Shown here piece after piece: positions 14,376 to 23,636 of a DNA stretch of 64,000 bases. Position 1 is the first letter of the stretch, and every line of letters begins with the position of its first letter. Made by a program: the position numbers and the translations under genes. The notes beneath the pieces are model-generated. The model saw nothing but the letters and a program-made list of their open reading frames with translations. It made no database searches and was not told the origin of the DNA. The DNA is from Sphingobacterium sp. R2 (GTDB lineage: Bacteria; Bacteroidota; Bacteroidia; Sphingobacteriales; Sphingobacteriaceae). The stretch is from the NCBI RefSeq assembly GCF_040760075.1, contig NZ_CP142884.1, positions 3,348,001-3,412,000 of the forward strand, written 5' to 3'.

Positions 14376-17046
14376 GCAGATAGCGACCTTATTCATTATT
14401 CTACTATTGGCAATGGCAGCCCATGCTCAGGTCGCTATCCATGGAAGGGTAAGGGCTGCCGGAAAAGCTCTGGGAGGAGTCCGTATTGAACTACTGGGTG
14501 ACGGCGACAACAAAATGTTGGCATATACGTTCAGCGACGGACAGGGAAAGTATCGTTTGCAATCTTTGCGGAGTGGACCATTTTCTTTACTATTCACTGC
14601 ACTTAGCTTTAAGCCTGTCTCGGTTCCTATCATGGCGGTGCAAGCAGATACGTTGGTCGATGTCCAACTATCAGCTGGAGGTGTAGAGCGATTGCAAGAA
14701 GTAATAGTTCATTCCAAACGTCCTTACCGTCTAGGCAAGGACACCATCGAGCTTGCGGTCAAATCTTTTTTGCAGGGCGACGAACGTACCGTAGAAGATC
14801 TCCTTAAGAAGATTCCGGGTATTCAGGTCGGGACCGACGGCAGCATCAAAATAGGAGATAAGGAAGTGCAAAAAGTAATGGTTGAGGGAGACGATTTTTT
14901 TGGGAAAGGCTACCGCTTGCTAACGCAGAGTATGTCTGTTAGGCCCCTAAAGAAAATTCAGATATTACAGCGCTATTCTCATAACAAGCAACTTAATGGT
15001 ATTGAAAATTCGGACAAGATTGCGCTAAATTTGGAATTGGAAGAGGATAGTAAGGCACAGTGGATGGGGTCTTTAGATGCTCAGATGGTCCCAATTGGTC
15101 CCAAATATTATCAGGCTAATGCGAATTTGATGAACTTCGGAAAAAAGAATAAGCATTATCTATTGGGAGCCGCCAATAACAATGGATTTGATGCCGTCAG
15201 CAGTATTAATTACCTGTTGCAATCCGGATCGTCTGATGAACCGGGCCAGATCGGTATTGGAATAACAACACCTACCTTGATAGATAATACTCCAAATCTT
15301 CCTGGATTTGATTACAAGCGGACCAATTTCAATAATGATAAGTTGCTGTCGTTAAATACAATCTTAAATCCAAGTGCGCAGTTAAAGATTAAATGGCTCG
15401 GGTTTGCAAATCCTACCAAAAAGACATTTTACCGTAATACTGTGCAAAACTATCATCTACAGGATAATCAATTTACCAATACAGAAGATCACCATTTTAA
15501 GCGAAAAATCGATAATTATTTCACGAAACTGGAGCTCCAATTTGAGCCTAACAAGGATGCGATATTGACCTATACAGGTACGCTCGGATCCCTTAGGAAA
15601 AATGATCTCGCTACATTAATATTCAATGGTATTCAAAGTGAGGAAGGAACCAAAAACACGGGTTATGTTACCAACCAAAATATAAGTTATAGCCACAAAT
15701 TTTCTAGCCGTGACGTGCTAGTTAGCTCATTACGCTGGATTAAGCAGCGGTCGCCAATAGATTATAATATTAATCAATTTTATTACCAAGACCTGTTTGG
15801 AGTCGAAGACATTCATGCGGTGCAACAGCATATTGCGAATAATTTAATGTTCATAGGTGCTACTACTCATTATGTAGGCCGTAAAAGAAATGGCGATTCT
15901 TTTCAACTAGCTTTCAATATGGATTACCAAAAGCAGCAGCTCAACACCGAATTGAAATTGCTGTCTAATCCAACAGGTTTAGGTGATTCAGTATCCTCTC
16001 CCTCGGGATTTTCTAATGCAATGGATTTTAACGTTTTTCAGACTAACATTATTACGAAATATACTTTCAAACGAGCTGGATGGGAATTAACGCCACATTT
16101 GCAGGCAGGTTTGGTACAAAGCATATTGATAGATTTTGGAACATCAAAAAGTAAAAATAACGTATTGCTTTCTCCTGGATTGTCGGCTAAATGGGGGCTT
16201 CATGCGAAAGGGCAATTAGAAGCAGACTTTTATTTTCTGCAACAGAATGCTACAAGCACTCAATTGGTTCCCAATTACTATACAACAGGTGTACGCAATT
16301 TTATCCGGGGAATGGATAATCTCGCTCCTCTAAGTAGTTCAGGCGCCGCTCTAACCTATACTTATGGTAGTCTGACAGATCGTTTTTTTGCCAACATGTC
16401 TGCCGGACATCAAATTTTGTTTGACTATGTGGGTATATCAAGCAGTTTAAATCCGAATTTCACCCTTATTCAACAAGTGTTGCTTAAAAACAAAAAGAGT
16501 CGCTATTTTAAGGTCGATCTTAATTATTATTTGAAAGCTGTACATGGAAATTTTCGATTAGATTTAGGAACGAATGCCACAGATTATGCGAACTTGGTAG
16601 AAGGAGTGGGCAGTCGTCGAATCCGTACAGCGAATTATGATTATGGATTATCGTTTAGAAGCGCGTGGAATTCTAAATTGAATATCTATATGGGATATAC
16701 CGTTCAGCGCATTACCTATAGAACAGAAAGTAAACTTATACTAAATAATAGCCGCGGGTTCTTGAATGTATTTTTCAGCTTGTCGAAAAATATCCAGTGC
16801 AATTTAAAAAATGAATCTTATCGCTTTGGAAGTTTAATGGGGCAGACATCCAAGAACTATTATTTTTCGGATTTCACTTTATCGTATAAAATGAAAAAGC
16901 ACAGAGCGAGATTTAACATTATAGCAAAAAACATTTTTAATACGAAGTTTTTTAGAAATGTTGAGTTGACTGATCTGTATAATTCTAACACTGAATACAG
17001 ACTATTGCCAGGATACATCAGTTTTGGCTTAGACCTTAGCTTCTAA
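14356..17046 (+). CDS. TonB-receptor-like outer-membrane barrel, partner of GLPGLI
   Basis: An 896-aa outer-membrane protein. It has a signal peptide (LFIILLLAMAAHAQ), a carboxypeptidase-regulatory-like beta domain (about 28-115) with GRVRAAGKALGGVRI, then a plug-like segment that contains the EDLLKKIPGIQVG motif (around 150), and a long beta-barrel ending in an aromatic residue (GLDLSF). Proteins of this type in GLPGLI loci are annotated as outer-membrane beta-barrel or TonB-dependent receptors without known ligand. Export of a surface substrate or peptide uptake are both possible. The start lies inside the GLPGLI gene (ATG at 14356). Confidence 0.85.
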   Translation: MNGKINKQIATLFIILLLAMAAHAQVAIHGRVRAAGKALGGVRIELLGDGDNKMLAYTFSDGQGKYRLQSLRSGPFSLLFTALSFKPVSVPIMAVQADTLVDVQLSAGGVERLQEVIVHSKRPYRLGKDTIELAVKSFLQGDERTVEDLLKKIPGIQVGTDGSIKIGDKEVQKVMVEGDDFFGKGYRLLTQSMSVRPLKKIQILQRYSHNKQLNGIENSDKIALNLELEEDSKAQWMGSLDAQMVPIGPKYYQANANLMNFGKKNKHYLLGAANNNGFDAVSSINYLLQSGSSDEPGQIGIGITTPTLIDNTPNLPGFDYKRTNFNNDKLLSLNTILNPSAQLKIKWLGFANPTKKTFYRNTVQNYHLQDNQFTNTEDHHFKRKIDNYFTKLELQFEPNKDAILTYTGTLGSLRKNDLATLIFNGIQSEEGTKNTGYVTNQNISYSHKFSSRDVLVSSLRWIKQRSPIDYNINQFYYQDLFGVEDIHAVQQHIANNLMFIGATTHYVGRKRNGDSFQLAFNMDYQKQQLNTELKLLSNPTGLGDSVSSPSGFSNAMDFNVFQTNIITKYTFKRAGWELTPHLQAGLVQSILIDFGTSKSKNNVLLSPGLSAKWGLHAKGQLEADFYFLQQNATSTQLVPNYYTTGVRNFIRGMDNLAPLSSSGAALTYTYGSLTDRFFANMSAGHQILFDYVGISSSLNPNFTLIQQVLLKNKKSRYFKVDLNYYLKAVHGNFRLDLGTNATDYANLVEGVGSRRIRTANYDYGLSFRSAWNSKLNIYMGYTVQRITYRTESKLILNNSRGFLNVFFSLSKNIQCNLKNESYRFGSLMGQTSKNYYFSDFTLSYKMKKHRARFNIIAKNIFNTKFFRNVELTDLYNSNTEYRLLPGYISFGLDLSF

Positions 17047-17052
17047 AATTTG

Positions 17053-17070
17053 CATTTAATATATTAAATG
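17053..17070. terminator. Short palindrome between convergent genes
   Basis: CATTTAATATATTAAATG is a perfect palindrome (8-bp arms, 2-base centre) in the 40-base gap between the converging barrel and SelO genes. It may act as a weak two-way terminator, but it is AT-rich and has no clear U-tract. Confidence 0.3.
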
Positions 17071-17086
17071 GCATATTTGTTTGCTA

Positions 17087-18628
17087 TTAAGAGCTGCATG
17101 AAAGCGTAGAGCATCCTGCGATATTATCATAGATGGGCGGACGCTTAGCTGAAAATTCTGGAAATATTTCTTGATATGGTTTTTCTAAAGCTTGTGTTAG
17201 TTTTAATAACATTGCTGTGTTTCCGTTACTGATTTCTTCAATACATTGGTAAAGCAAATAGTTTCTTAGTACGAATTTCGGATTTGTTTTTCTCATTAAT
17301 TCTAGTGACTCTTCTTTTGAAATTGAATTTAAACGCAAACGGCATCGGTAATGGTCAATAAAATCTTTTAGTTTTTTGAGCTTTTCTTCATTTAAAGGTG
17401 TGTATGTAATCGGACTGAAATGATCTTTAACATCAGTATCCGTTGTTATTTTTTCCAATTGATTGAAGAATAAGGTATGATCCATTTTAAGGTCCTGCAT
17501 CAAGCTTTGCCAGTTTGTGAAAAACACTTCGTCTTCTTTTCTGAGTTCATTAAATCCAAATTTTTTGCAAAGCATTTTATTATTGGCCTCCAAAAAATAT
17601 ACACCAAAATTTCTTAACGAATTTTCAAGGAATTTTTCATCATTGATGACCGGGTGGAGCGCATTTGCTAATTTCCATAGATTCCACTGTCCTATCTGTG
17701 CTTGTCTACCGAACGCATATCGTCTTCCAGGCAGATCGGTGGTGTTTGGTGTAAAATTTAAATTATATTCCTCCATGATTGCATAAGGGCCATAATCGAT
17801 CGTCAATCCCAAAATAGACATATTATCTGTATTCATTACGCCATGTACAAAGCCGACTCTCAACCACTCTACTATTAGGTCTGCTGTTGATCGACAGACA
17901 GTTTCAAAAAAGTCTTTATATTTACCAGTGGTAGAGGGAGCTATGGTGGGAAAGTAATTATCAATAGTAAAATCAAGCAGATCTTGTAATAATTTATATT
18001 CTCCTTGAGCAAATAGGAATTCAAAATGGCCAAAGCGAAGGAACGTGTCTGCAGTTCTTACTACTACCGCCCCTTTTTCGTATTGCGGATTGCCGTTATA
18101 CATAATATCCCGTATTACATCTTCACCTGTGAGGGAGAGGCTCAATGCCCTGGTAGTCGGAACGCCCAAGTGATGCATAGCTTCACTCATTAGGTATTCC
18201 CGCACAGAGGATCTTAATACAGCCCTTCCATCGGCACGTCTTGAGTAGGGCGTCTCACCAGCACCTTTCCATTGTATTTCCGTTTTTTTACCCTCAAGAT
18301 TAATGATTTCTCCCGCGAAAATTGCTCTGCCGTCACCGAGCTGACCAGCCCAATTCCCAAATTGATGCCCTGCGTAAGCTGTGGCATACGTCTGAATATT
18401 TTTAGGTAGTTGAGAGCCCACCAGAAAGTTAAGGTCGTTTTCTTCAAATCCTCCAAGGCCTATTTCCTTCGAAAGAGCATCATTAAAAGCAATTAGTTTG
18501 GGTTGTTCAAATCCTGCTGTTTCAATCGTGGAAAATAAGACTTTTGGCGTAGCTCTCGGTATCGGGCTATTGGAAAAATCGCCAGGAAATCTTTTAAGGA
18601 AAGGTTGTTTGATCTGCTCTATATTCAT
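17087..18628 (-). CDS. selO: SelO family protein adenylyltransferase (YdiU)
   Basis: A 513-aa pseudokinase-fold enzyme that transfers AMP from ATP to Ser, Thr or Tyr of target proteins. Family motifs are present: YAGHQFGNWAGQLGDGRA (about 100-120), then QWKGAGETPYSRRADGRAVL, SSVREYLMSEAM and the NTDNMSILG segment (around 262-270). The C-terminus ends in CSTLSCSS; the penultimate-region Cys stands where eukaryotic SelO has selenocysteine. The length agrees with bacterial members (about 480-520). It is a single-gene unit, convergent with the barrel gene and divergent from egtD across 223 bases. A link to oxidative stress and protein AMPylation is known for the family. Confidence 0.93.
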   Translation of the reverse strand: MNIEQIKQPFLKRFPGDFSNSPIPRATPKVLFSTIETAGFEQPKLIAFNDALSKEIGLGGFEENDLNFLVGSQLPKNIQTYATAYAGHQFGNWAGQLGDGRAIFAGEIINLEGKKTEIQWKGAGETPYSRRADGRAVLRSSVREYLMSEAMHHLGVPTTRALSLSLTGEDVIRDIMYNGNPQYEKGAVVVRTADTFLRFGHFEFLFAQGEYKLLQDLLDFTIDNYFPTIAPSTTGKYKDFFETVCRSTADLIVEWLRVGFVHGVMNTDNMSILGLTIDYGPYAIMEEYNLNFTPNTTDLPGRRYAFGRQAQIGQWNLWKLANALHPVINDEKFLENSLRNFGVYFLEANNKMLCKKFGFNELRKEDEVFFTNWQSLMQDLKMDHTLFFNQLEKITTDTDVKDHFSPITYTPLNEEKLKKLKDFIDHYRCRLRLNSISKEESLELMRKTNPKFVLRNYLLYQCIEEISNGNTAMLLKLTQALEKPYQEIFPEFSAKRPPIYDNIAGCSTLSCSS

Positions 18629-18851
18629 ACATCAAAGATATTAATTATTAACGAGAAGTCCTTTCAGTGCTAAAAAGCCCTTATATTTTAAATAGCAATA
18701 GAAAGTGAATTAGTGGTTAATGCTATTGTCATTTCTAAAATTTGCTATTGCTTTCTTTTTTAATAACATAAAAGCAGAGACAATTATGAAACTATTCTTT
18801 TGGTTTGAATGTTATCTTTCCGTAAGAAACCATAGGAAAATTTAGCGAATT

Positions 18852-19835
18852 ATGAGTCTACAAGTTGATAGTGTCGTCAAAGAGATCGGAAATTATGAAG
18901 GTAATTTTCATAAGGACGTGATGGAAGGTTTAAATACTTATCCCAAGAAATTATATTCAAAATATTTTTATGATCCTATCGGCGACCGGCTTTTTCAGGA
19001 CATTATGCAGATGCCGGATTATTACCTGACAGACTGTGAACTCGAAATTTTTAGCACAAAGACATCGGAAATGGCTGAGCTCATCTCTTCCGACGATTCT
19101 GCTTTCGACCTCATTGAACTGGGGGCTGGTGATGCGCTTAAATCAAGTCATTTATTAAGACATCTTAGTAAAAATGATATCGATTATTCCTACATGCCAA
19201 TAGATATATCAGGCAATATCCTTAAGGTATTGTGTGAAAAATTATCCAAAGAAATTCCAAATTTAGAGACTTTTCCTTTAGAGGGTGAATATTTTGAGAT
19301 GCTGAATGAGGCAATGAAAATATCCGACCGTCGAAAAGTAGTCTTATTTTTAGGGGGCAACATTGGTAACATGGATATGGAAGAAGCACAACTGTTTTGT
19401 GCTGAAATTCGTCGCAGATTGAGTCCCGGCGATATATTTATTATTGGTTTTGACTTAAAAAAAAATCCTCACACCATTCTCTCTGCATATAATGATAAAT
19501 CTGGAATTACTTCGGCATTCAATATTAATTTGCTTAGTCGTATAAATCGGGAACTCGGCGCAAACTTCGATACGCAATATTTTCAGCATTATCAGACTTA
19601 TGATCCTATTTCTGGCGCTTGTAGAAGCTTTCTGGTTAGTTTAACTAATCAATATGTACACATTAAAGGAGATTCTATTTTTTTTAAGGAAAATGAATTG
19701 ATTGACATGGAAATTTCACAGAAATATTCGCTTGAAGAAATTCAACGTCTTTCTTCTTTGGCAGGATTTGAACTGTTGGTAAATTTGAATGATGACAAAG
19801 GTTGGTTTGTAGATTCCATTTGGATGGTAGCGTAA
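18852..19835 (+). CDS. egtD: L-histidine N-alpha-methyltransferase EgtD
   Basis: A 327-aa SAM-dependent enzyme that trimethylates histidine to hercynine, the first step of ergothioneine synthesis. The EgtD signature is visible: KKLYSKYFYDPIGDRLF (about 32-48) and DYYLTDCELEIF, the SAM loop LIELGAGDALKSSHLL (about 90-105), FLGGNIGNM (about 165) and IIGFDLKKNPHTILSAYND (about 195-213). The length matches the family. It is the first gene of a four-gene unit: 12 bases separate it from egtB. No other methyltransferase motif competes with this call. Confidence 0.95.
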   Translation: MSLQVDSVVKEIGNYEGNFHKDVMEGLNTYPKKLYSKYFYDPIGDRLFQDIMQMPDYYLTDCELEIFSTKTSEMAELISSDDSAFDLIELGAGDALKSSHLLRHLSKNDIDYSYMPIDISGNILKVLCEKLSKEIPNLETFPLEGEYFEMLNEAMKISDRRKVVLFLGGNIGNMDMEEAQLFCAEIRRRLSPGDIFIIGFDLKKNPHTILSAYNDKSGITSAFNINLLSRINRELGANFDTQYFQHYQTYDPISGACRSFLVSLTNQYVHIKGDSIFFKENELIDMEISQKYSLEEIQRLSSLAGFELLVNLNDDKGWFVDSIWMVA

Positions 19836-19847
19836 TTATAATCTTTT

Positions 19848-21041
19848 ATGAAAAATATAAATTTAGCAGTTAGCGTATTGCCAGAAAAAGAAGTGTTAAA
19901 TGCCAGATATCTTACAGTAAGAGGCTATTCCGAAGAAATCTGCCAGCCATTGGAAATTGAAGACTATGTAGTTCAGCCAATGGTTGATGTTAGTCCACCA
20001 AAATGGCATCTTGGGCATACTACATGGTTTTTTGAAACCTTTATATTGATTCCTCACCTACCAAATTACCAAGTTTTTGATAAGGAATACAACTTTGTTT
20101 TCAACAGCTATTACGAAACCATAGGTTCGCGGGTGATTCGAACGGACCGAGGTAATCTTAGCAGGCCATCAGTAGCAGACATCTATAATTACCGACGATA
20201 CGTTGATAGGTATATGATCGAATTTTTGAATGGAGGATTTTTGACGCAAAATCTTATTGATATTTTTGTTTTAGGTTTAAATCACGAGCAGCAACACCAA
20301 GAGTTGCTACTCACTGATATAAAATATATATTGGGGCATAATCCTCTTTTTCCTCCCTATAGCAAAGAAAATAAAACAGCTGAATGCATTAATTATGAGA
20401 GGGAGTATGTTAGATTTGAGGCCGGAATTTATGAAATTGGATTCGAGGGACAGGGTTTCTGTTTTGATAACGAACTGGGAAGACATAAGGTCTACCTAGA
20501 TGATTTCGAAATTGAAAATACCTTGGTCACAAATAAACAGTATCTTGATTTCATAGAGGCTGGGGGATATTTAGACTTTCAATTTTGGCATGCGGAAGGA
20601 TGGGATTGGGTGAAAAAACATCAAGCAAAAGCGCCTTTATATTGGCATATGATTGATGGGAAGTGGATGAACTATACCCTCAACGGGTTGACAGATATCG
20701 ACTTAGAAGACGCGGTTTGCCACATTAATTTTTATGAAGCTGCTGCGTATGCATCTTGGAGAGGTGTGCGACTCCCGACAGAGGCGGAATGGGAAGTTGC
20801 AGCCGACCACATTAGGTGGGGAGAACGTTGGGAATGGACAAGTTCCGCTTATCTTCCTTATCCGAAATTTAAAAAAGAGGCGGGTGCGGTAGGTGAATAT
20901 AATGGCAAATTTATGATTAATCAAATGGTGTTAAGGGGAGCTTCTATCGCTACACCAAAGGGCCATAGCCGTAAGACTTACAGAAACTTTTTTCAAACCG
21001 CACATCAGTGGCAGTTTACAGGAATTAGATTAGCCAGGTAA
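19848..21041 (+). CDS. egtB: Ergothioneine sulfoxide synthase EgtB
   Basis: A 397-aa non-haem iron enzyme that joins hercynine to a thiol (gamma-glutamylcysteine or cysteine) and oxidises it to a sulfoxide. The N-terminal DinB-like domain has WHLGHTTWFFETF (around residue 53) and NHEQQHQELLLTD (around 142-154), which supply the three-His iron site. The C-terminal sulfatase-modifying-factor-like domain contains DDFEIENTLVTNKQYLDFI, LPTEAEWEVAA and the closing QFTGIRLAR. Both domains are complete. Its stop and the next ATG are one base apart. EgtC is not in the neighbourhood, which suits the cysteine-using variants, but the sequence alone cannot fix the thiol donor. Confidence 0.93.
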   Translation: MKNINLAVSVLPEKEVLNARYLTVRGYSEEICQPLEIEDYVVQPMVDVSPPKWHLGHTTWFFETFILIPHLPNYQVFDKEYNFVFNSYYETIGSRVIRTDRGNLSRPSVADIYNYRRYVDRYMIEFLNGGFLTQNLIDIFVLGLNHEQQHQELLLTDIKYILGHNPLFPPYSKENKTAECINYEREYVRFEAGIYEIGFEGQGFCFDNELGRHKVYLDDFEIENTLVTNKQYLDFIEAGGYLDFQFWHAEGWDWVKKHQAKAPLYWHMIDGKWMNYTLNGLTDIDLEDAVCHINFYEAAAYASWRGVRLPTEAEWEVAADHIRWGERWEWTSSAYLPYPKFKKEAGAVGEYNGKFMINQMVLRGASIATPKGHSRKTYRNFFQTAHQWQFTGIRLAR

Positions 21042-21042
21042 T

Positions 21043-21963
21043 ATGGTCGAGATCGACTCAGTATCCAAATCATTTAACGGTAAGGCGGCCGTTGACGACA
21101 TCTCAATAGAAGTGAGAGCGGGTGAAGTTCTTGTTATTTTGGGTACCAGTGGTTGTGGTAAAACCACTACTTTAAGAATGATTAATAGGCTGATTGAACC
21201 CGATAAGGGCAAGATTTTTATCCGAGGTAAAGATATATCCAAACGGCGGCCGGAAGATTTGCGTAGAGAAATTGGTTTCGTAATGCAGCATGCTGGCCTT
21301 TTCCCCCATTACACCATAGCCAAAAATATTGCTGTTGTTCCAGAATTGCTGAACTGGCAAAAGAATAAAATTAAGGATCGCACGGTTGAGCTTCTTGGCA
21401 AATTAAATTTAGGAGAGGATCTGTTAAAGCTCTACCCACATCAATTGAGCGGAGGGCAACAACAGCGCGTAGGTATAGCAAGGGCGTTAATAGCCAATTC
21501 TCCTATACTGTTGATGGATGAACCCTTCTCGGCACTGGATAACATGACTAGAAGTGGCATCCATGCCGAATTCAAACTGTTGGAAGAGATCCGAAGCAAA
21601 ACTATTGTCTTGGTTACACATGATGTGCCTGAAGCTTTTGAACTTGGACATCGTATCTGTTTGATAGATGAGGGAAAGATTGTACAGATTGGCACGCCTA
21701 AAGAGCTACTGTATCGTCCAGCAAATGAATTTGTGTTTGATTTTTTTTTAGAAAATCGCTTGCTGTTGGAGTATAAAGTAACGATCCTACATGAATTAAA
21801 AGGAATTATAGTCTTGGATCATTTCATCAATACCTATGGTTTTTCTGAAAACACAGACCTATGGCGTGTTTTACAGGTATTAAGCGCACGTGCGGATGCC
21901 ATATTAGACTATGAAAAAATATTGGTTGCATTCAACACGTATAGAAAACAGCAGGTGGTATGA
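21043..21963 (+). CDS. egtV: ABC importer ATPase, OpuCA/EgtV type
   Basis: A 306-aa ATP-binding subunit. It has Walker A GTSGCGKTTTLR, the signature LSGGQQQRVGIARAL, Walker B ILLMDEPFSALDN and the switch His in VLVTHDVPEAFELG. The 70-residue C-terminal extension after the ATPase domain is typical of the quaternary-amine importer (OpuCA/ProV) branch, although a clear CBS pair is not seen. It overlaps the downstream permease by four bases (ATGA) and follows egtB by one base. Because ergothioneine is a trimethylated betaine and the genes are in one unit with egtD and egtB, EgtV of the ergothioneine importer EgtUV is the best functional match; choline or glycine betaine transport is the alternative. 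Confidence 0.8.
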   Translation: MVEIDSVSKSFNGKAAVDDISIEVRAGEVLVILGTSGCGKTTTLRMINRLIEPDKGKIFIRGKDISKRRPEDLRREIGFVMQHAGLFPHYTIAKNIAVVPELLNWQKNKIKDRTVELLGKLNLGEDLLKLYPHQLSGGQQQRVGIARALIANSPILLMDEPFSALDNMTRSGIHAEFKLLEEIRSKTIVLVTHDVPEAFELGHRICLIDEGKIVQIGTPKELLYRPANEFVFDFFLENRLLLEYKVTILHELKGIIVLDHFINTYGFSENTDLWRVLQVLSARADAILDYEKILVAFNTYRKQQVV

Positions 21964-23528
21964 CGGAACAAACTCTTTGGCAATTCGTACTTGAGCAGCG
22001 GGAAAAGTTATTGATACAGGTCTGGCAGCATTTAGAACTTACATTTTTATCTTTGACATTTGCCATTCTTATTGGAGTACCTTTGGGCATATTGATTTCG
22101 AGGAAAAAGAAATTTGCTGCTATTGTTTTAGCTTTTGCAGGGATTTTACAGACTGTTCCTAGTATTGCATTGCTGGGGTTTCTTATTCCAATCCTAGGTA
22201 TTGGTCCAATTCCAGCTATTGTTGCACTTCTTATTTATGCACTTTTACCCATTATTAGGAATACTTATACCGGAATTATTAGTGTAGACCATAGTATCTC
22301 GGAATCGGCGAAAGCTATGGGTATGACGGATTGGCAAATACTATTCAAAGTTCAACTTCCACTGGCGATACCGGTGATTGTCGCCGGAGTTCGGACAGCC
22401 GCAGTGATCAATGTAGGCGTCGCCACCTTAGCATCATTCGTTGCGGCCGGCGGATTGGGTGAATTTATCTTTGGCGGTATATCACTCAATAATTCCAATA
22501 TGATCTTAGCGGGAGCTATTCCCGCTGCTTTATTGGCGATACTTTTAGATAAAGGTATTGGATTGCTACAAAATGCTTTCGCTAACTTCAGACTTTTGCT
22601 CATCTTTATTTTGCCTAGCTTTCTTCTTATTCTTGCTATCATCTATATAAGAACAAACAATGTTAATCAGCAGATAAAGGCTGGTTTTACACCCGAATTT
22701 ATGGGACGCCAAGATGGTTACTTAGGTCTCCGCAATGTTTATGGGCTACAGATAAAGCCACTTATCATTAGCGATGCGATTATGTATAAAGCCGTTTTTG
22801 AAAAGGATATCGATCTTATTAGTGGATATTCAACTGACGGTCGCGTCAAAGCTTATGATTTGCTTGCATTGGAAGATAACAGGAAGATTTTTCCGCCCTA
22901 CTTTGCCGCACCGATTGTAAAGGTAGAGACGCTCAAGAAATTTCCACAATTGGAAGGGGCAATAAATCTATTGGCAGAGAAGTTTACTGATTCGGTGATG
23001 ATTAGCCTTAACTATAGGGCTGATTTCCTAAAGCAAACTCCTGAAAGTATTGCCAAGGACTTTTTAGTGCAAAACAAACTCTATAGACCATCACGCCGAG
23101 GTCAGGCTGGCACTATCAGGATAGGTTCTAAAATTTTTGGGGAACAATACATTTTGTCGGCCATTTATAAAATTCTCCTTGAAGGGTATACCGATTATAA
23201 AGTGGAGACAAAGACAGGGCTCGGCGGAACCAAAATTTGCTTTGATGCTTTGATACATGACGCCATAGACTTTTACGTGGAGTATACAGGGACAGGGCTT
23301 CTGGTATTACTGAAACCGGAGCAACAAATTATATCCCATGTGTCCAAAGATCCTGCTGACACCTATAGCTATGTAAAGGATGAATTTGAGAATAAATTTG
23401 GCATTACTTGGTTAAAACCTCTTGGTTTTAATAATTCATATGCTCTAATGATGCGGCGTTCTCAAGCTGAACAAAATCAAATCCGAAGTATTAGCGACCT
23501 AAAAAAATACGAACAACTTAATAAGTAA
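21960..23528 (+). CDS. egtU: Fused permease and solute-binding protein, EgtU type
   Basis: A 522-aa fusion. Residues 1-215 form an OpuCB-like permease with about six transmembrane segments and the EAA-type loop ESAKAMGMTDWQILFKVQLP. After a transmembrane linker, residues 240-522 form a periplasmic solute-binding domain of the OpuCC/ProX class, with IRIGSKIFGEQYILS and the DFYVEYTGTGL hinge. Known EgtU proteins have exactly this permease-plus-binding-domain layout. Placement behind egtD and egtB supports ergothioneine (or hercynine) as ligand. The four-base overlap with the ATPase gene implies translational coupling. The ligand-cage residues cannot be assigned from sequence reading alone. Confidence 0.82.
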   Translation: MTEQTLWQFVLEQREKLLIQVWQHLELTFLSLTFAILIGVPLGILISRKKKFAAIVLAFAGILQTVPSIALLGFLIPILGIGPIPAIVALLIYALLPIIRNTYTGIISVDHSISESAKAMGMTDWQILFKVQLPLAIPVIVAGVRTAAVINVGVATLASFVAAGGLGEFIFGGISLNNSNMILAGAIPAALLAILLDKGIGLLQNAFANFRLLLIFILPSFLLILAIIYIRTNNVNQQIKAGFTPEFMGRQDGYLGLRNVYGLQIKPLIISDAIMYKAVFEKDIDLISGYSTDGRVKAYDLLALEDNRKIFPPYFAAPIVKVETLKKFPQLEGAINLLAEKFTDSVMISLNYRADFLKQTPESIAKDFLVQNKLYRPSRRGQAGTIRIGSKIFGEQYILSAIYKILLEGYTDYKVETKTGLGGTKICFDALIHDAIDFYVEYTGTGLLVLLKPEQQIISHVSKDPADTYSYVKDEFENKFGITWLKPLGFNNSYALMMRRSQAEQNQIRSISDLKKYEQLNK

Positions 23529-23557
23529 TTCCAGCATTTATTTTAAAATGTAAATAA

Positions 23558-23589
23558 TTGAAACTATCAATGCTTTAGCATTGTTTCAA
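23558..23589 (+). terminator. Stem-loop after the ergothioneine operon
   Basis: TTGAAAC at 23558-23564 pairs with GTTTCAA at 23583-23589, and inside it AATGC pairs with GCATT across a TTTA loop, with a four-base bulge. It lies 30 bases after the egtU stop. There is no long U-tract, so termination may be inefficient or Rho-assisted. Confidence 0.45.
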
Positions 23590-23636
23590 GAACATCGCAA
23601 TAAAGCTTATTGTGGGATAAATTATATGACATAGCT

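Noticed and set aside
17087..17110. Selenocysteine in SelO
   Set aside because: The C-terminal position is encoded as Cys (TGC), and the frame ends normally without an in-frame TGA.
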